A DNA stretch of 56,313 bases from positions 1 to 56,313 of the forward strand of contig NZ_BMYP01000020.1 of NCBI RefSeq assembly GCF_014652335.1, written 5' to 3'. The stretch comes from Vogesella fluminis. Its GTDB lineage: Bacteria > Pseudomonadota > Gammaproteobacteria > Burkholderiales > Chromobacteriaceae. A program made the position numbers and the translations under genes. The notes under the pieces are model-generated. The model was not told the DNA's origin, ran no database searches, and was given only the letters and a program-made list of their open reading frames with translations. Of the stretch, positions 1 through 10,498 are shown piece by piece (the first letter of the stretch is position 1; each line of letters begins with the position of its first letter).

Positions 1-124
1 AACGCATTCCTCAGATGTGATTTGAAACCCCGTTTACACAAAAATTCGGACAGGCCCTCCCCTCGCCAAAGCCGGCGCGAGCTTCTAACATCACGGCTTG
101 TCCCAGTCCGCCGCCGGATACCCC

Positions 125-808
125 ATGAAACTGTTCCTAGCCGAAGACGACGCCGTCCTCACCGATGCCCTGCTCACCCGCCTCGGCCAGCTCGGCTTCA
201 GCGTCAGCCACGCCGCCGACGGCCTCGCCGCGCAGCGGCAATTGCTGGCCGAGCCGTTCGACGCAGTGATCCTCGATATCGGCCTGCCCGGCCAGAGCGG
301 CCTGCAGGTACTGCGCAACGTGCGCGTGCACAAACCGGCGCTGCCCATCCTGCTGCTGACCGCGCTGGACAGCATGGAAGACCGCGTCGCCGGGCTGGAC
401 GCCGGCGCCGACGACTACCTGGTCAAGCCCTTCGAATTCCCGGAGCTGGAGGCGCGCATCCGCGCGCTGCTGCGCCGCCACCGCGTCGCCGACAACGTGC
501 GCGACGAGCTGCACTTCGGCCGCCTGCGGCTGGACCGCGGCGGGCAGCGCGCGTGGTGCGGGCAGCAGGCGCTGGAATTGTCGGCGCGCGAACTGCAGCT
601 GCTCGACATCCTGATGGCCCACGCCGACCGCGTGGTGACCAAGGAGCAGATTGCCGGCGAGCTGTCCGGCGACGGCGAGGAGGTCGGCGCCAACGCGGTG
701 GAGGTGTACGTGCACCGCCTGCGCAAGAAGCTGGACGGCAGCGGCGTCGGCATCCGCGCGGTGCGCGGGCTGGGCTACCTGCTGGCCGTCAGCGACGCCG
801 GCGCGTAA
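125..808 (+). CDS. OmpR-family response regulator (GltR/TctD/QseB-like)
   Basis: A 227-residue two-component response regulator that should bind DNA when phosphorylated by the kinase encoded next. The receiver domain (about residues 1-115) has the acidic pair E7-D8-D9, phospho-acceptor D51 in VILDIGLPG, and the conserved K in DDYLVKPF. A winged-helix domain (about 130-220) ends in VEVYVHRLRKKL and VRGLGYLL, as in the OmpR family. The ATG at 125 is preferred over the TTG at 98 because family members begin directly with a MK/RxLLxEDD strand. Its stop codon is separated from the kinase ATG by only 11 bases. The sugar ABC operon downstream recalls GltR-GtrS beside gtsABCD in Pseudomonas, so control of sugar uptake is a reasonable inference but not shown. 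Confidence 0.92.
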   Translation: MKLFLAEDDAVLTDALLTRLGQLGFSVSHAADGLAAQRQLLAEPFDAVILDIGLPGQSGLQVLRNVRVHKPALPILLLTALDSMEDRVAGLDAGADDYLVKPFEFPELEARIRALLRRHRVADNVRDELHFGRLRLDRGGQRAWCGQQALELSARELQLLDILMAHADRVVTKEQIAGELSGDGEEVGANAVEVYVHRLRKKLDGSGVGIRAVRGLGYLLAVSDAGA

Positions 809-819
809 AGGTTGGCCGC
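808..819 (+). repeat. Dispersed 12-mer AAGGTTGGCCGC at a start codon
   Basis: An exact copy of the dispersed word. It begins on the last base of the response regulator stop codon and ends directly before the kinase ATG (820). Its AAGG is placed as a Shine-Dalgarno sequence, 8 bases from the ATG. The same arrangement recurs at 21197-21208. Confidence 0.85.
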
Positions 820-2244
820 ATGACGCCGCCGCCCGCCACCCGCCCCCGCCAGCTGTCGCTGCGCCGCCAGCTGCTGCTGTGGCTGCTGCTGCCGCAGCTG
901 GTGCTGTGGCTGGGCGCCGCCTTCCTCGCGCACAGCATGGCGATGAGCTACGCCGGCGAGGTGATCGACCGCTCGCTGGCCAAGTCCTCGCGCGCGCTGG
1001 CGCGGCAGGTGAAACCGTTCGGCAACGGTTTCTACATCGACTTCCCGCAGGCGGCGCGCGAGATCCTGGAGCAGGACCCGGACGACCGCATCTACTACAT
1101 GGTCAGCTCGCCGCCAGAGGCCTTCCTGCTTGGCGAACCGGCGATGCCGCGGCCGCCGGCCGGCCTGCCGCGCAAGGCGGGAGAAACCTTCTTCTACGAT
1201 GGCCGCATCAAGCGGCTGGAGGTGCGCGTCGCCGCGCTGTACCTGCCGGCCGGCACCCCGGACCGGCCGGAGCTGATGCTGGTGCAGGTGGCGAAGAGCC
1301 GGGCGCTGAACGCCGAGCTGGCGCGCAAGATCCTGCGCGACATGGGCCTGCCGCTGCTGGCGGTGATGCTCTTGACCAGCGTGCTGGTGTGGGCCGGCAT
1401 CAGCCGCGGCCTGTCGCCGCTGCGCCACCTGCGCCGCAGCGTGGAAAACCGCTCGCCGCGCGACCTGGCGCCGATCGAGATCGACAACGCGCCGTCCGAG
1501 GTGCGCGCGCTGGCGCGTGCCATCAACGAGCTGCTGCACGAGGTCGATGGCCAAGTGGCGCAGCAGCGCCGCTTCATCGCCGACGCCGCGCACCAGCTGC
1601 GCACACCGCTGGCCGGGCTGAAGTCGCAGAGCGAGCTGGTGCGCGCCGAGCTGGCCGCCACGCCGCCGGATGTCGCCAGCGCCAGCCGCCAGCTGCAGCA
1701 GGTGGAGACCAGCGTCGCGCGCTCCATCCGCCTGATCAACCAGCTACTGGCGCTGGCGCGCGCCGAGCCGGAGGCCGGGCTGCAGCTGGCGGCGCTGGAC
1801 CTGCGCCAGCTGGCGCGCGAGGTCACCAGCGAGGCGGTGCCGCAGGCGCTGGCGCGCGACATCGACCTCGGGCTGGAGGCGGAAGACGATGCGCTGCCGG
1901 TCGCCGGCCACGGTGGCCTGCTGCGCGAGCTGCTGGCCAACCTGATCGACAACGCCATCCAGTACACGCCGCCCGGCGGCGAGGTCACCGTCAGGCTGCG
2001 GCGCACCGCCGGCACGGTGACGCTGCAGGTGTGCGACAACGGCCCCGGCATTCCCGAGAGCGAGCGCGAGCAGGTGTTCGCCCGCTTCTACCGCGGCCGT
2101 GCCGAAGGCCAGGGCAAGGGCTGCGGCCTCGGTCTCGCCATCGTGCAGGAGATCGCGCGCCGCCATCACACCCGCATCGCGCTGTCCGACAACCCGCCGC
2201 ACGGCCTGGTCGCCAGCGTCGATTTCACGTTGTTGCCGCACTAA
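820..2244 (+). CDS. Sensor histidine kinase (TctE/GtrS-like)
   Basis: A 474-residue membrane histidine kinase, partner of the upstream response regulator. Membrane segments lie at about residues 16-38 and 175-193, with a periplasmic sensor of about 135 residues between them, the layout of the 2CSK_N (TctE-like) group. After a HAMP-like stretch come the H-box FIADAAHQLRTPLAGLK (H258), the N-box LLANLIDNAIQYTP, and the G boxes DNGPGIP and GCGLGLAIV. The ATG at 820 has AAGG at good spacing and lies just after the regulator stop, so the two are probably co-translated. The ligand is unknown; the downstream sugar importer suggests a sugar or sugar acid (inference). Confidence 0.92.
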   Translation: MTPPPATRPRQLSLRRQLLLWLLLPQLVLWLGAAFLAHSMAMSYAGEVIDRSLAKSSRALARQVKPFGNGFYIDFPQAAREILEQDPDDRIYYMVSSPPEAFLLGEPAMPRPPAGLPRKAGETFFYDGRIKRLEVRVAALYLPAGTPDRPELMLVQVAKSRALNAELARKILRDMGLPLLAVMLLTSVLVWAGISRGLSPLRHLRRSVENRSPRDLAPIEIDNAPSEVRALARAINELLHEVDGQVAQQRRFIADAAHQLRTPLAGLKSQSELVRAELAATPPDVASASRQLQQVETSVARSIRLINQLLALARAEPEAGLQLAALDLRQLAREVTSEAVPQALARDIDLGLEAEDDALPVAGHGGLLRELLANLIDNAIQYTPPGGEVTVRLRRTAGTVTLQVCDNGPGIPESEREQVFARFYRGRAEGQGKGCGLGLAIVQEIARRHHTRIALSDNPPHGLVASVDFTLLPH

Positions 2245-2299
2245 AACGGCGCCGCCAATTGGCCGCGTGTGTAGTTGACACACTACAGCGCCGTTTTTT
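2243..2299 (+). terminator. Intrinsic terminator of the two-component operon
   Basis: The arm AAAACGGCGC (2243-2252) pairs with GCGCCGTTTT (2288-2297), followed by a run of six T. The stem starts within the kinase stop codon. The loop contains the 2270-2287 palindrome. Confidence 0.75.
2270..2287. promoter_or_regulatory. Inverted repeat TGTAGT-N6-ACTACA, possible operator
   Basis: Perfect 6-bp arms separated by 6 bases, lying inside the terminator loop about 260 bp before the sugar-binding protein gene. A similar TGTA-N10-TACA repeat precedes gap (16007-16024). It may be an operator or simply part of the terminator stem. Confidence 0.3.
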
Positions 2300-2406
2300 G
2301 GTGCATCGCAGCAAACCCGCCTGCCAGCAAAGGCAAGCCTTTCGCCGATGTCATGACGCGGCGCACGATCCGCGCCCCGTTTCCTTACGCCATTCCCCCA
2401 AAATCC

Positions 2407-2438
2407 TTACACAAAACTTACTAACTCCCCGCTATAGT
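2407..2438 (+). promoter_or_regulatory. Possible promoter of the sugar ABC operon
   Basis: TATAGT at 2433-2438 is a good -10 box. The upstream TTACAC at 2407-2412 is a poor -35 with a 20-base spacer, so activation by a regulator is possible. It lies about 110 bp before the first gene of the importer. Confidence 0.3.
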
Positions 2439-2547
2439 GCAAGCAATCCTGCGCGCCGCCCCGCTTTGGGTGCGCGGCCGCCGGGACACGATCATCCGCA
2501 TCACAAAAAAACCCGTGCGGACATCACAACTACAGAAGGAGAGAGTT

Positions 2548-3792
2548 ATGAAACTGAAACGTCTGAGCGCGGCCGTGCTGGCAGCCAGCCTGTTCCCCGT
2601 TGCCGCCCAGGCCGCCGACGTGGAAGTCCTGCACTGGTGGACCTCCGGTGGCGAAGCCAAATCCGTCGCCGAACTGAAGAAGATGATGAGCGCCCAGGGC
2701 GTGACCTGGAAGGACTTTGCCGTCGCCGGTGGCGGCGGCGACAACGCGATGACCGCGCTGAAGACGCGCGTGGTGTCCGGCAACCCGCCGACCGCCGCCC
2801 AGATCAAGGGCCCGGCGATCCAGGAGTGGGGTGCCGAAGGCGTGCTGGCCGACATCGACGCCGTGGCCCGCGCCGGCAACTGGGACAAGCAGCTGCCGCC
2901 GGTGGTCAGCCGCGTGATGAAGTACAAGGGCAAGTACGTGGCCGCGCCGGTCAACGTGCACCGCGTGAACTGGCTGTGGGCCAACCCGGAAGCGTTCAAG
3001 AAGGCCGGCGCCACCGTGCCGAAGACCTGGCCGGAATTCTTTGCCGCCGCCGACAAGCTGAAGAAGGCCGGCATCCAGCCTATCGCCCACGGCGGCCAGC
3101 CGTGGCAGGACGCCACCCTGTTCGAATCGGTGGCGCTGGGCGTCGGCGGTGCCGACTACTACAACAAGGCGTTCGTGAAGCTGGACAAGGCCACCCTCGC
3201 CGGCCCGACAACCGTCAAGGTGTTCGAGACCCTGGGCAAGGTGAAGACCTACATCGACAAGGGCGCCGCCGGCCGCGACTGGAACCTGGCCACCGCCATG
3301 GTGATCAACGGCAAGGCCGGCATGCAGTTCATGGGCGACTGGGCGAAGGGTGAGTTCACCGCCGCCGGCAAGGTGCCGGGCAAGGACTTCATCTGCACCG
3401 ACGCACCGGGCACCCAGAACGCGTTCACCTTCAACATCGACAGCCTGGCCATGTTCCAGCAGAAAAACCCGGCCGCGGTTCAGGCCCAGGCCAAGCTGGC
3501 CGCCACGGTGATGAGCCCGGCGTTCCAGGAAGTGTTCAACCTCAACAAGGGCTCGATCCCTGCCCGTCTCGACACGCCGATGGCCAAGTTCGACGACTGC
3601 GCGAAGAAGTCCAGCTTCGACATGAACGCCGCCTCCAAGAGCAGCAAGCTGGTGCCGAGCTTCGCCCACAAGATGGCGATGCCGTCCGCCACCGAAGGCG
3701 CGATGGTGGACGTGATCTCGCAGTTCATGAACTCGAGCATGACCGCGCAGCAGGCCACCGAGCGGCTGGCCCGTGCCGGCGCCGTGCGCTAA
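2548..3792 (+). CDS. Sugar ABC transporter periplasmic binding protein (GtsA-like)
   Basis: A 414-residue extracytoplasmic solute-binding protein of the CUT1 sugar family. The first 22 residues are a signal peptide ending AAQA, and the mature protein begins ADVEVLHWWTSGGEAKS, as in glucose/mannose-binding GtsA-type proteins. The ATG at 2548 is chosen because AGAAGGAGAG lies at the right distance and the signal peptide starts there. It is first of four importer genes. A dispersed element and a hairpin separate it from the permeases, a common way to express more binding protein than membrane subunits. Glucose or mannose as substrate is an inference from similarity and context. Confidence 0.9.
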   Translation: MKLKRLSAAVLAASLFPVAAQAADVEVLHWWTSGGEAKSVAELKKMMSAQGVTWKDFAVAGGGGDNAMTALKTRVVSGNPPTAAQIKGPAIQEWGAEGVLADIDAVARAGNWDKQLPPVVSRVMKYKGKYVAAPVNVHRVNWLWANPEAFKKAGATVPKTWPEFFAAADKLKKAGIQPIAHGGQPWQDATLFESVALGVGGADYYNKAFVKLDKATLAGPTTVKVFETLGKVKTYIDKGAAGRDWNLATAMVINGKAGMQFMGDWAKGEFTAAGKVPGKDFICTDAPGTQNAFTFNIDSLAMFQQKNPAAVQAQAKLAATVMSPAFQEVFNLNKGSIPARLDTPMAKFDDCAKKSSFDMNAASKSSKLVPSFAHKMAMPSATEGAMVDVISQFMNSSMTAQQATERLARAGAVR

Positions 3793-3940
3793 GAGCGTAT
3801 TCACGATCTAGCGAGCTAAGGTGAGACAAGGCGAAAACGGCTGAGGAAGCGGCGTTTACAAGTAGTAAATACGCATATCTCAATCGTACTTGACGCCGTA
3901 TCGCCCCAGTTGAAATCAAATCGCAGCAGATCGTGATCCG
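3793..3940. mobile_element. MITE-like dispersed element, copy 1
   Basis: A 148-bp non-coding element beginning directly after the TAA of the binding-protein gene. Ends are TCACGATCT (3801-3809) and its complement AGATCGTGA (3928-3936). A 30-base stretch (3823-3852, starting GAGACAAGGCGAAAACGGCT) is identical to 45701-45730 in copy 2, at the same distance from the left end. No transposase is encoded, so it would be non-autonomous. Confidence 0.7.
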
Positions 3941-3971
3941 CGGCACCGGCGGCACCCCGCCGCCGGTCTGA

Positions 3972-4010
3972 CCGGTCCGCCCCAGGCGGGCGGACCGGCC
4001 CCGTGTTTTT
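3972..4010 (+). terminator. Hairpin between binding protein and permease genes
   Basis: CCGGTCCGCC (3972-3981) pairs perfectly with GGCGGACCGG (3989-3998), followed 7 bases later by five T. It is probably an mRNA-stabilising or partially terminating hairpin inside the operon rather than a full stop. Confidence 0.5.
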
Positions 4011-4034
4011 GTACCGAGACAGCAAGGAATCATC

Positions 4035-4937
4035 ATGTCCGGATCTTCATCCCAAGGCAGCCTGCACGCGCTGGCCGACCGCTGGCTGCCCAAGCTGGTG
4101 CTGTCGCCGACGCTGGCTGCCAGCCTGATCTTCGTCTATGGCTTCATCGCCTGGACCGGTTGGCTCTCGTTTACCGAGTCCCGCCTGATGCCGCGCTACG
4201 AGTGGGCCGGCTTCGTGCAATACCAGGCGCTGTTCGAAAACGAGCGCTGGTGGACCACTGCGGCCAACCTTGGCATCTTCGGCGGCCTGTTCATCCTGTT
4301 CTGCCTGCTGGTCGGCCTGCTGATGGCAGTGCTGCTGGACCAGAAAATCCGCGCCGAAGGCGCACTGCGCACCGTCTACCTGTACCCGATGGCGCTGTCC
4401 TTCGTGGTCACCGGCACCGCGTGGAAGTGGATGCTCAACCCCGACATGGGGCTGCAGAAGGTGGTGGTCGACCTCGGCTTCACCGACTTCACCTTCGACT
4501 GGCTGGTCAATCCGGACATGGCGATCTACACCGTGGTCATCGCCGGCGTGTGGCAAAGCTCCGGCTTCGTGATGGCACTGTTCCTCGCCGGCCTGCGCGG
4601 CATCGACGACTCCATCATCAAGGCGGCGCAGGTCGATGGCGCCAGCCTGCCCACCATCTACCGCCGCATCCTGATCCCCAGCCTGCGCCCGGTGTTCTTC
4701 AGCGTGCTGCTGATCCTGTCGCACATCGCGATCAAGAGCTTTGATCTGGTGATGGCGCTGACCGGCGGCGGCCCCGGCAATTCGTCCGACGTGCCGGCGA
4801 TCTTCATGTACCAGTTCGCCTTTACCCGTGGCCAGCTGGGGGTGGGTGCCGCCTCCGCGATGATGATGCTCATCACCATCGTCGCCGTGCTGGTGCCGCT
4901 GATGTATATGGAAACAAGGAGTGCCAAACGTGTTTAA
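4035..4937 (+). CDS. Sugar ABC transporter permease (MalF/GtsB type)
   Basis: A 300-residue inner-membrane permease of a CUT1 sugar importer. About six hydrophobic segments are visible, starting near residue 22. The cytoplasmic EAA loop for contact with the ATPase reads IIKAAQVDGASLPTIYRRI. It would form a heterodimer with the next gene product. AGCAAGGA precedes the ATG, and its end overlaps the next start by 8 bases. Confidence 0.92.
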   Translation: MSGSSSQGSLHALADRWLPKLVLSPTLAASLIFVYGFIAWTGWLSFTESRLMPRYEWAGFVQYQALFENERWWTTAANLGIFGGLFILFCLLVGLLMAVLLDQKIRAEGALRTVYLYPMALSFVVTGTAWKWMLNPDMGLQKVVVDLGFTDFTFDWLVNPDMAIYTVVIAGVWQSSGFVMALFLAGLRGIDDSIIKAAQVDGASLPTIYRRILIPSLRPVFFSVLLILSHIAIKSFDLVMALTGGGPGNSSDVPAIFMYQFAFTRGQLGVGAASAMMMLITIVAVLVPLMYMETRSAKRV

Positions 4938-5787
4938 GAACCTCACCGTTGGCCGCGCGCTGGTGTACGCCGCGCTGCTCCTGATGGCCATCTACTACCT
5001 GCTGCCGCTGTACGTGATGCTGACCACCTCGTTCAAGTCGCTGGACGACATCCGCGAGGGCAATATGCTGGCGCTGCCGCAGCTGTGGCAGGGCGGCGCC
5101 TGGAGCAAGGCGTGGGCCGAAGCCTGTACCGGTGTCGAATGCAACGGCATGCAGGGCTTCTTCTGGAACTCGATCAAGATGACGCTGCCGGCGGTGGCGA
5201 TCTCCACCCTGCTCGGCGCCGTCAACGGCTACGTGGTATCGATGTGGCGTTTCAAGGGCTCCGACGCACTGTTCACCATGCTGCTGGTCGGCTGCTTCAT
5301 CCCCTTCCAGGTAGTGCTGCTGCCGATGGCGCAGCTCTTGGGCCTGCTCGGGCTGGCCAATACCACCGCCGGCCTGGTGCTGGTGCACGTGGTGTACGGC
5401 ACCGCGTTCACCACCCTGTTCTTCCGCAACTTCTACATCACGGTGCCGGACGAGCTGGTGAAGGCGGCGCGCATCGACGGCGCCGGCTTCTGGACCATCT
5501 TCCTGCGCATCCTGCTGCCGATCTCCGGCCCGATCTTCGTGGTCTGCATCATCTGGCAGTTCACCCAGATCTGGAACGACTTCCTGTTCGGCGTGGTGTT
5601 CGCCGCCGGCGAATCGCAGCCGATCACGGTGGCGCTGAACAATCTGGTCAACACCTCCACCGGGGTGAAGGAATACAACGTGGACATGGCCGCGGCGATC
5701 ATCGCCGCGCTGCCTACCCTGTTCGTTTACATGGTTGCCGGCCGCTACTTCGTGCGTGGCCTGACAGCCGGTGCCGTGAAAGGTTAA
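4930..5787 (+). CDS. Sugar ABC transporter permease (MalG/GtsC type)
   Basis: A 285-residue second permease of the importer. The EAA loop is ELVKAARIDGAGFWTIFLRI. The GTG at 4930 is preferred over the GTG at 4921 because AAGGA (4916-4920) is 9 bases from the former and touches the latter. The start lies inside the end of the preceding permease gene, as expected for translational coupling. It ends 3 bases before the ATPase gene. Confidence 0.9.
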   Translation: MFKNLTVGRALVYAALLLMAIYYLLPLYVMLTTSFKSLDDIREGNMLALPQLWQGGAWSKAWAEACTGVECNGMQGFFWNSIKMTLPAVAISTLLGAVNGYVVSMWRFKGSDALFTMLLVGCFIPFQVVLLPMAQLLGLLGLANTTAGLVLVHVVYGTAFTTLFFRNFYITVPDELVKAARIDGAGFWTIFLRILLPISGPIFVVCIIWQFTQIWNDFLFGVVFAAGESQPITVALNNLVNTSTGVKEYNVDMAAAIIAALPTLFVYMVAGRYFVRGLTAGAVKG

Positions 5788-5790
5788 GAA

Positions 5791-6900
<1,110 letters not shown>

Positions 6901-6928
6901 CGCCGGCGGCGTTTTCCTGCCTCACCAC

Positions 6929-6951
6929 GGCGGCCTGCGGGCCGCCTTTTT
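6929..6951 (+). terminator. Intrinsic terminator of the sugar ABC operon
   Basis: GGCGGCC (6929-6935) pairs with GGCCGCC (6940-6946) across a 4-base loop, followed by TTTTT. Confidence 0.8.
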
Positions 6952-6953
6952 CA

Positions 6954-6973
6954 TGCGGCCAACGTTGGCCGCA
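6954..6973. repeat. 20-bp palindrome of the dispersed GTTGGCC family
   Basis: TGCGGCCAACGTTGGCCGCA, a perfect palindrome made of two AACGTTGGCCGCA half-sites overlapping in AACGTT. It sits between the convergent ABC ATPase and DUF697-like genes, just after the terminator. Confidence 0.9.
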
Positions 6974-6986
6974 TCGCGCGACCGGC

Positions 6987-7469
6987 TCAGCCGGCCGGCG
7001 TCTCCCCCGCCAGCAACACCTTGCGGGCGACGGCGTAGCAGTCGTCCACGTGCGCGTTGCCGACCAGCTTCATCGCGCCAAAACTGAGCGATGCCGCCAG
7101 CGCCTGCCCCAGCAGCGGCACGAAGCGGGCCGCCGACTTGGTCGCCAGCCGCAGCCCGATGCGCTGCAGCACCTTCAGCAGCAAGGGCCGCGTCACCAGC
7201 TTGCCGACCAGCTCGCTGCCGATGCTGCTGATGGCAACCAGCATGATTTTCTTCAGCTGCGGATCCAGCGCCTCGATCTGCTCCGGGCTGAGGCCGAACT
7301 TGCGGTTGATGGCCGGGATCATTTCCAGCAGCAGGCTGACGTCGGTGCCGATATCCAGCCCCGGCACCGGCAGCACCGCGGCACCGGCGGAGAGGCCGGC
7401 GCGGCGGGTCACCATCGCCTTGCATTCGTCGCGCAGGGCGTCCAGTTCGGCCAGCGTGCGTGGTGGCAT
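6987..7469 (-). CDS. DUF697-like protein of unknown function
   Basis: 160 residues. A central stretch GAAVLPVPGLDIGTDVSLLLEMI followed by amphipathic and hydrophobic helices is like DUF697-type membrane-associated proteins. The start at 7469 is chosen because AAAGGA lies 6 bases upstream; the reading frame extends 19 codons further upstream without a better site. It stands alone between two 20-bp palindromes. Its role cannot be told from sequence. Confidence 0.65.
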   Translation of the reverse strand: MPPRTLAELDALRDECKAMVTRRAGLSAGAAVLPVPGLDIGTDVSLLLEMIPAINRKFGLSPEQIEALDPQLKKIMLVAISSIGSELVGKLVTRPLLLKVLQRIGLRLATKSAARFVPLLGQALAASLSFGAMKLVGNAHVDDCYAVARKVLLAGETPAG

Positions 7470-7517
7470 GGTTGTTCCTTTCTGTCTCTGTTCCTGTTGC
7501 TTCTGCTCGGGCAGCGC

Positions 7518-7537
7518 TGCGGCCAACGTTGGCCGCA
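7518..7537. repeat. 20-bp palindrome of the dispersed GTTGGCC family
   Basis: A second perfect TGCGGCCAACGTTGGCCGCA, between the DUF697-like gene and the 3' end of the MmeI-like gene (14 bp after its stop). Confidence 0.9.
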
Positions 7538-7551
7538 GGCCTCAAGATGGA

Positions 7552-10305
7552 TCAGTCTTCTGCCTGTGGCCTGCCACGGCCAGCTTTTTTGGCGGTAGGC
7601 AACAAGCTGGTAAGTTCCTGATAGCGCTGGAACAGGAAAGCCACCCGCTCGGCCTCGCTGGCAAAGGCTTTGCGGCCGTAGGCTGCATCCACCGCCTTGT
7701 CAAGCTGCTGGTGGGCTTTCAGCAGGGCGGGGGGCATAGTCAGCGGGTCGTACAGATCGGCCAACGTGGCGTCGGCAAACCGTGCACGGGTATCCAGCAC
7801 TGCCTGTGCGGCCTGTTCGATGGCGGCGCGTTGTTTTTCGCTGGCGTCTGGCCAGGGAAAGTTGTTGTAGACCAAATTGACGGAGTATTGGTAGTCGCTT
7901 TTTAGCCGACCTGTTGTGTATCGCACCCACGCCATATGCATTAATGATTGTGTAACACCAAAATCGTAGTGGCTGGCGTTTGCCATGATGCGAAGCTTAT
8001 TGCTGCTAAGCGTATCGGCACTAACATAACCAATGGGGATATAAAACCGTCGCTCCGAGCTCACTTCCGGAATAACCAGATAGTCTGCTCCTGGGATATT
8101 TTCTACATGGAAGTGAGTAGGCGTATCCGCAAGCTTACGAGTCGGTGCCGATTTGCTGGCAAGACGGACTTCTTTTACCGCTTGTACCCGCTTCATTGCT
8201 TCCGGCATCTTGCGCAGTTCGGCTGGCGGGCAGTCTCCCAGCCACAGGCACCAGCGTTGCCAGCCATTGATGAATTCGTCGGCACCCAGCCAGCGACGGA
8301 ACCACTTGGCCGCTGCCGCTTCCTTCGCAATGAAAGCGTCTTTTTCTTCATCGCTGAACAAGTAGTGCCCACCATCGATTGGCTTGTTACCGATACCGAT
8401 ACCGGGTACAGCGCAGATAGGCTGGCTGCGGTTGGGCAGCAGGATGTCCGCAGCGTCTACCAGATACGGATTGATGCGGCCAACCTTTAGCGCTGCGGGC
8501 TCCGACTTGGGCGTTTCGTAGTCATACAGCCAGTGCTCGGCAGCATCCCGCAAACCAAAGCCGATAATGACGCAGTGCACCGCCGCCTTGCCGCGCGCCT
8601 CGCTATTCCACTGAAAAGTACGGTGGGCAAAGTGGATATGAATGCCGCGTGCCAGCAGGTCCCCCCACAGCACACCAACCTGTTCGCCCTGGGTGATGGA
8701 GTTGGTGGAGACAAAAGCACACCGTATCGCCACGTTGGCCGCACAGTAGTCCACCGCCTTGCGGTACCAGCAGCTAACGTAGTCCAGCAATCCGGAATTT
8801 CTGGTGTCGTGAAATACCGCGTCTACATCCTGACGCTGTTGCTCGGACAGCATCTTGGCACCCAGAAATGGCGGGTTGCCCACGATGTAGCTGAGCACGT
8901 CCGGGGCAATCAGCCCGGCCCAGTCCATGTCCAAGGCATTGCCTTGCACGATATGCGGTGCCGTTTTCAACGGCAGACGGGCAAAATACTGGCCGAATTC
9001 TTCCGACACCAGCAGGTTCATTTGGTGATCGGTGAGCCACAGTGCCACTTGGGCAATTTGTGCCGGGAACTCCTCCAGCTCAATCCCGTGCAGGCGATCC
9101 ACGTTCAGCCAGACCAGTTCGCCCACGTCCAGTACCCGGCTTTTCTGCGCTTTGTGCAGCTCGCGCAGGACTTCCAGCTCCAGCAGGCGCAGTTCGCGGT
9201 AGGCAATCACCAGAAAATTACCGCAGCCACAGGCCGGGTCAAAAATGTGGATGTTGGCCAGTTTCTGGTGAAAATCCATTAGCTGGTTCGGCTTGTTGCG
9301 CAGCTTTTCAAATTCGCCGTGCAACTCGTCGAGAAAGAGTGGCTTCAGCGCCTTGAGGATGTTGGTTTCGCTGGTGTAATGCGCGCCCAGATCACGGCGA
9401 GCTTTCTTGTCCATGATGCTCTGGAACAGGCTGCCGAAGATGGCCGGGCTGATACGGCTCCAGTCCAGCGCGGTACAGTCCAGCAATGTCTCGCGCATCT
9501 GGCTGTCGAACGCAGCCAGCGATAGTGGCTCGGCAAAAAGCCGTCCATTCACATAGGGGAAGGCGGCCAGCAGGTCGTTCAGGCTCTTTTGGCGCTTGTT
9601 TTCCGGCGTGTTGAGCACCTGGAACAGCTGAGCCAGATGCATGCCCAAGTCACCGCCATCTTCGCGGGTTTCGCTTTCGATGTAGAGCTGGAACTGGCCG
9701 CGCTGGAAAATGGCCGTGTCTTCGGCAAACAGGCAGAATAGCAGGCGAACCAACAATACTTCCAGTTCATGCCCTTCGTAACCACTGGCTTTCAGCAGGT
9801 CGTGCAGTTTGCCTAGCTTTTCTGCCGCCTTGATGTTGACCGGGTCTTCCTTGCCGAAACTCTTGGTCTCCATGCCCAGCATGAAGCCGAACAGGCGCAC
9901 CTTTTTGTACAACTCGGCCAAGGAGAAGTCGAAGGTCTTGTCTTCGTCCAGGTCATACAGTCGGAAGCGCGCAAAGTCGGACACCAGCACAAACCGTGGC
10001 AGATCGCGTTCTTTCAGGCCGGGAAAGTAATCGAAAGCCTGTGTCGCGGCACGGTCCAGGTCTTTACCACGGGATTTGTGTTCAACCAGCAGCACACCTT
10101 TCCACAGCAGGTCGATAAAACCGCCTTTGCCATCGGCTTTCTTGACCGGCTGCTCGAAGCTGGCCAATCTGCGCCGGGATAGACCGAAGATGTTGAAGAA
10201 GCCATCCCAGAAACTCTTGGCTTCAGCATCTTCGCTGGTTTCATTGGCCCATTCTTTGGAAAAGGCAAGGGCGCGGTCTTTAACTTCGTTCCACGATAAA
10301 GGCAT
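7552..10305 (-). CDS. MmeI-like Type IIL restriction-modification enzyme
   Basis: A 917-residue single chain combining nuclease, adenine methyltransferase and target recognition, nearly the length of MmeI (about 919). The N-terminal nuclease motif is D65-X9-E75-X-K77 ([15 protein letters not shown]), the spacing known for MmeI. Methyltransferase motif I is [11 protein letters not shown] (about residue 360) and motif IV is NPPF (about 490). The last 350 residues should hold the recognition domain. In this family one strand is methylated and cleavage is distant from the site; the site here is unknown. Base composition is visibly less GC-rich than its neighbours, suggesting transfer. It lies alone between two copies of the dispersed repeat and carries a half-site at 8476-8487. 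Confidence 0.88.
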   Translation of the reverse strand: MPLSWNEVKDRALAFSKEWANETSEDAEAKSFWDGFFNIFGLSRRRLASFEQPVKKADGKGGFIDLLWKGVLLVEHKSRGKDLDRAATQAFDYFPGLKERDLPRFVLVSDFARFRLYDLDEDKTFDFSLAELYKKVRLFGFMLGMETKSFGKEDPVNIKAAEKLGKLHDLLKASGYEGHELEVLLVRLLFCLFAEDTAIFQRGQFQLYIESETREDGGDLGMHLAQLFQVLNTPENKRQKSLNDLLAAFPYVNGRLFAEPLSLAAFDSQMRETLLDCTALDWSRISPAIFGSLFQSIMDKKARRDLGAHYTSETNILKALKPLFLDELHGEFEKLRNKPNQLMDFHQKLANIHIFDPACGCGNFLVIAYRELRLLELEVLRELHKAQKSRVLDVGELVWLNVDRLHGIELEEFPAQIAQVALWLTDHQMNLLVSEEFGQYFARLPLKTAPHIVQGNALDMDWAGLIAPDVLSYIVGNPPFLGAKMLSEQQRQDVDAVFHDTRNSGLLDYVSCWYRKAVDYCAANVAIRCAFVSTNSITQGEQVGVLWGDLLARGIHIHFAHRTFQWNSEARGKAAVHCVIIGFGLRDAAEHWLYDYETPKSEPAALKVGRINPYLVDAADILLPNRSQPICAVPGIGIGNKPIDGGHYLFSDEEKDAFIAKEAAAAKWFRRWLGADEFINGWQRWCLWLGDCPPAELRKMPEAMKRVQAVKEVRLASKSAPTRKLADTPTHFHVENIPGADYLVIPEVSSERRFYIPIGYVSADTLSSNKLRIMANASHYDFGVTQSLMHMAWVRYTTGRLKSDYQYSVNLVYNNFPWPDASEKQRAAIEQAAQAVLDTRARFADATLADLYDPLTMPPALLKAHQQLDKAVDAAYGRKAFASEAERVAFLFQRYQELTSLLPTAKKAGRGRPQAED
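8476..8487 (-). repeat. Dispersed 12-mer inside the MmeI-like gene
   Basis: Read on the coding strand as AAGGTTGGCCGC, frame giving K-V-G-R. A near match lies at 8732-8742. Confidence 0.8.
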
Positions 10306-10376
10306 GACAGGCTACCGCTGTAATCAAGACAAGACCGCAATTGTCCGTCATGCCTCATGCCAAGGGCAAGAAAGCC

Positions 10377-10395
10377 TGCGGCCAACCTTGGCCGC
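10377..10395. repeat. Near-palindromic copy of the dispersed repeat
   Basis: GCGGCCAACCTTGGCCGC at 10378-10395, with the central CG changed to CC so that only one strand carries a perfect half-site. It lies between the divergent MmeI-like and alaC genes, where a terminator role is not expected. Confidence 0.85.
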
Positions 10396-10498
10396 CACAC
10401 TGGACGCCGCCGCGCGCCGCCGCGTAGTATGGCGTTTCCTCCTGTGTCGGGAGGGCGTCGCTCGGACGGTTCCGGGCGCTTACGTTGAAGGATTCCCC

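Noticed and set aside
651-3353. A 900-codon open frame across the kinase and binding-protein genes
   Set aside because: It is in another frame of two well-recognised genes, rich in Arg/Ala/Gly, and has no domain motif; a GC-rich shadow.
3816-4025. A 69-codon minus-strand frame with an RFLSRFRLVS-type end
   Set aside because: It lies inside MITE-like copy 1, and a similar frame appears in copy 2; it is a by-product of the repeat, not a protein.
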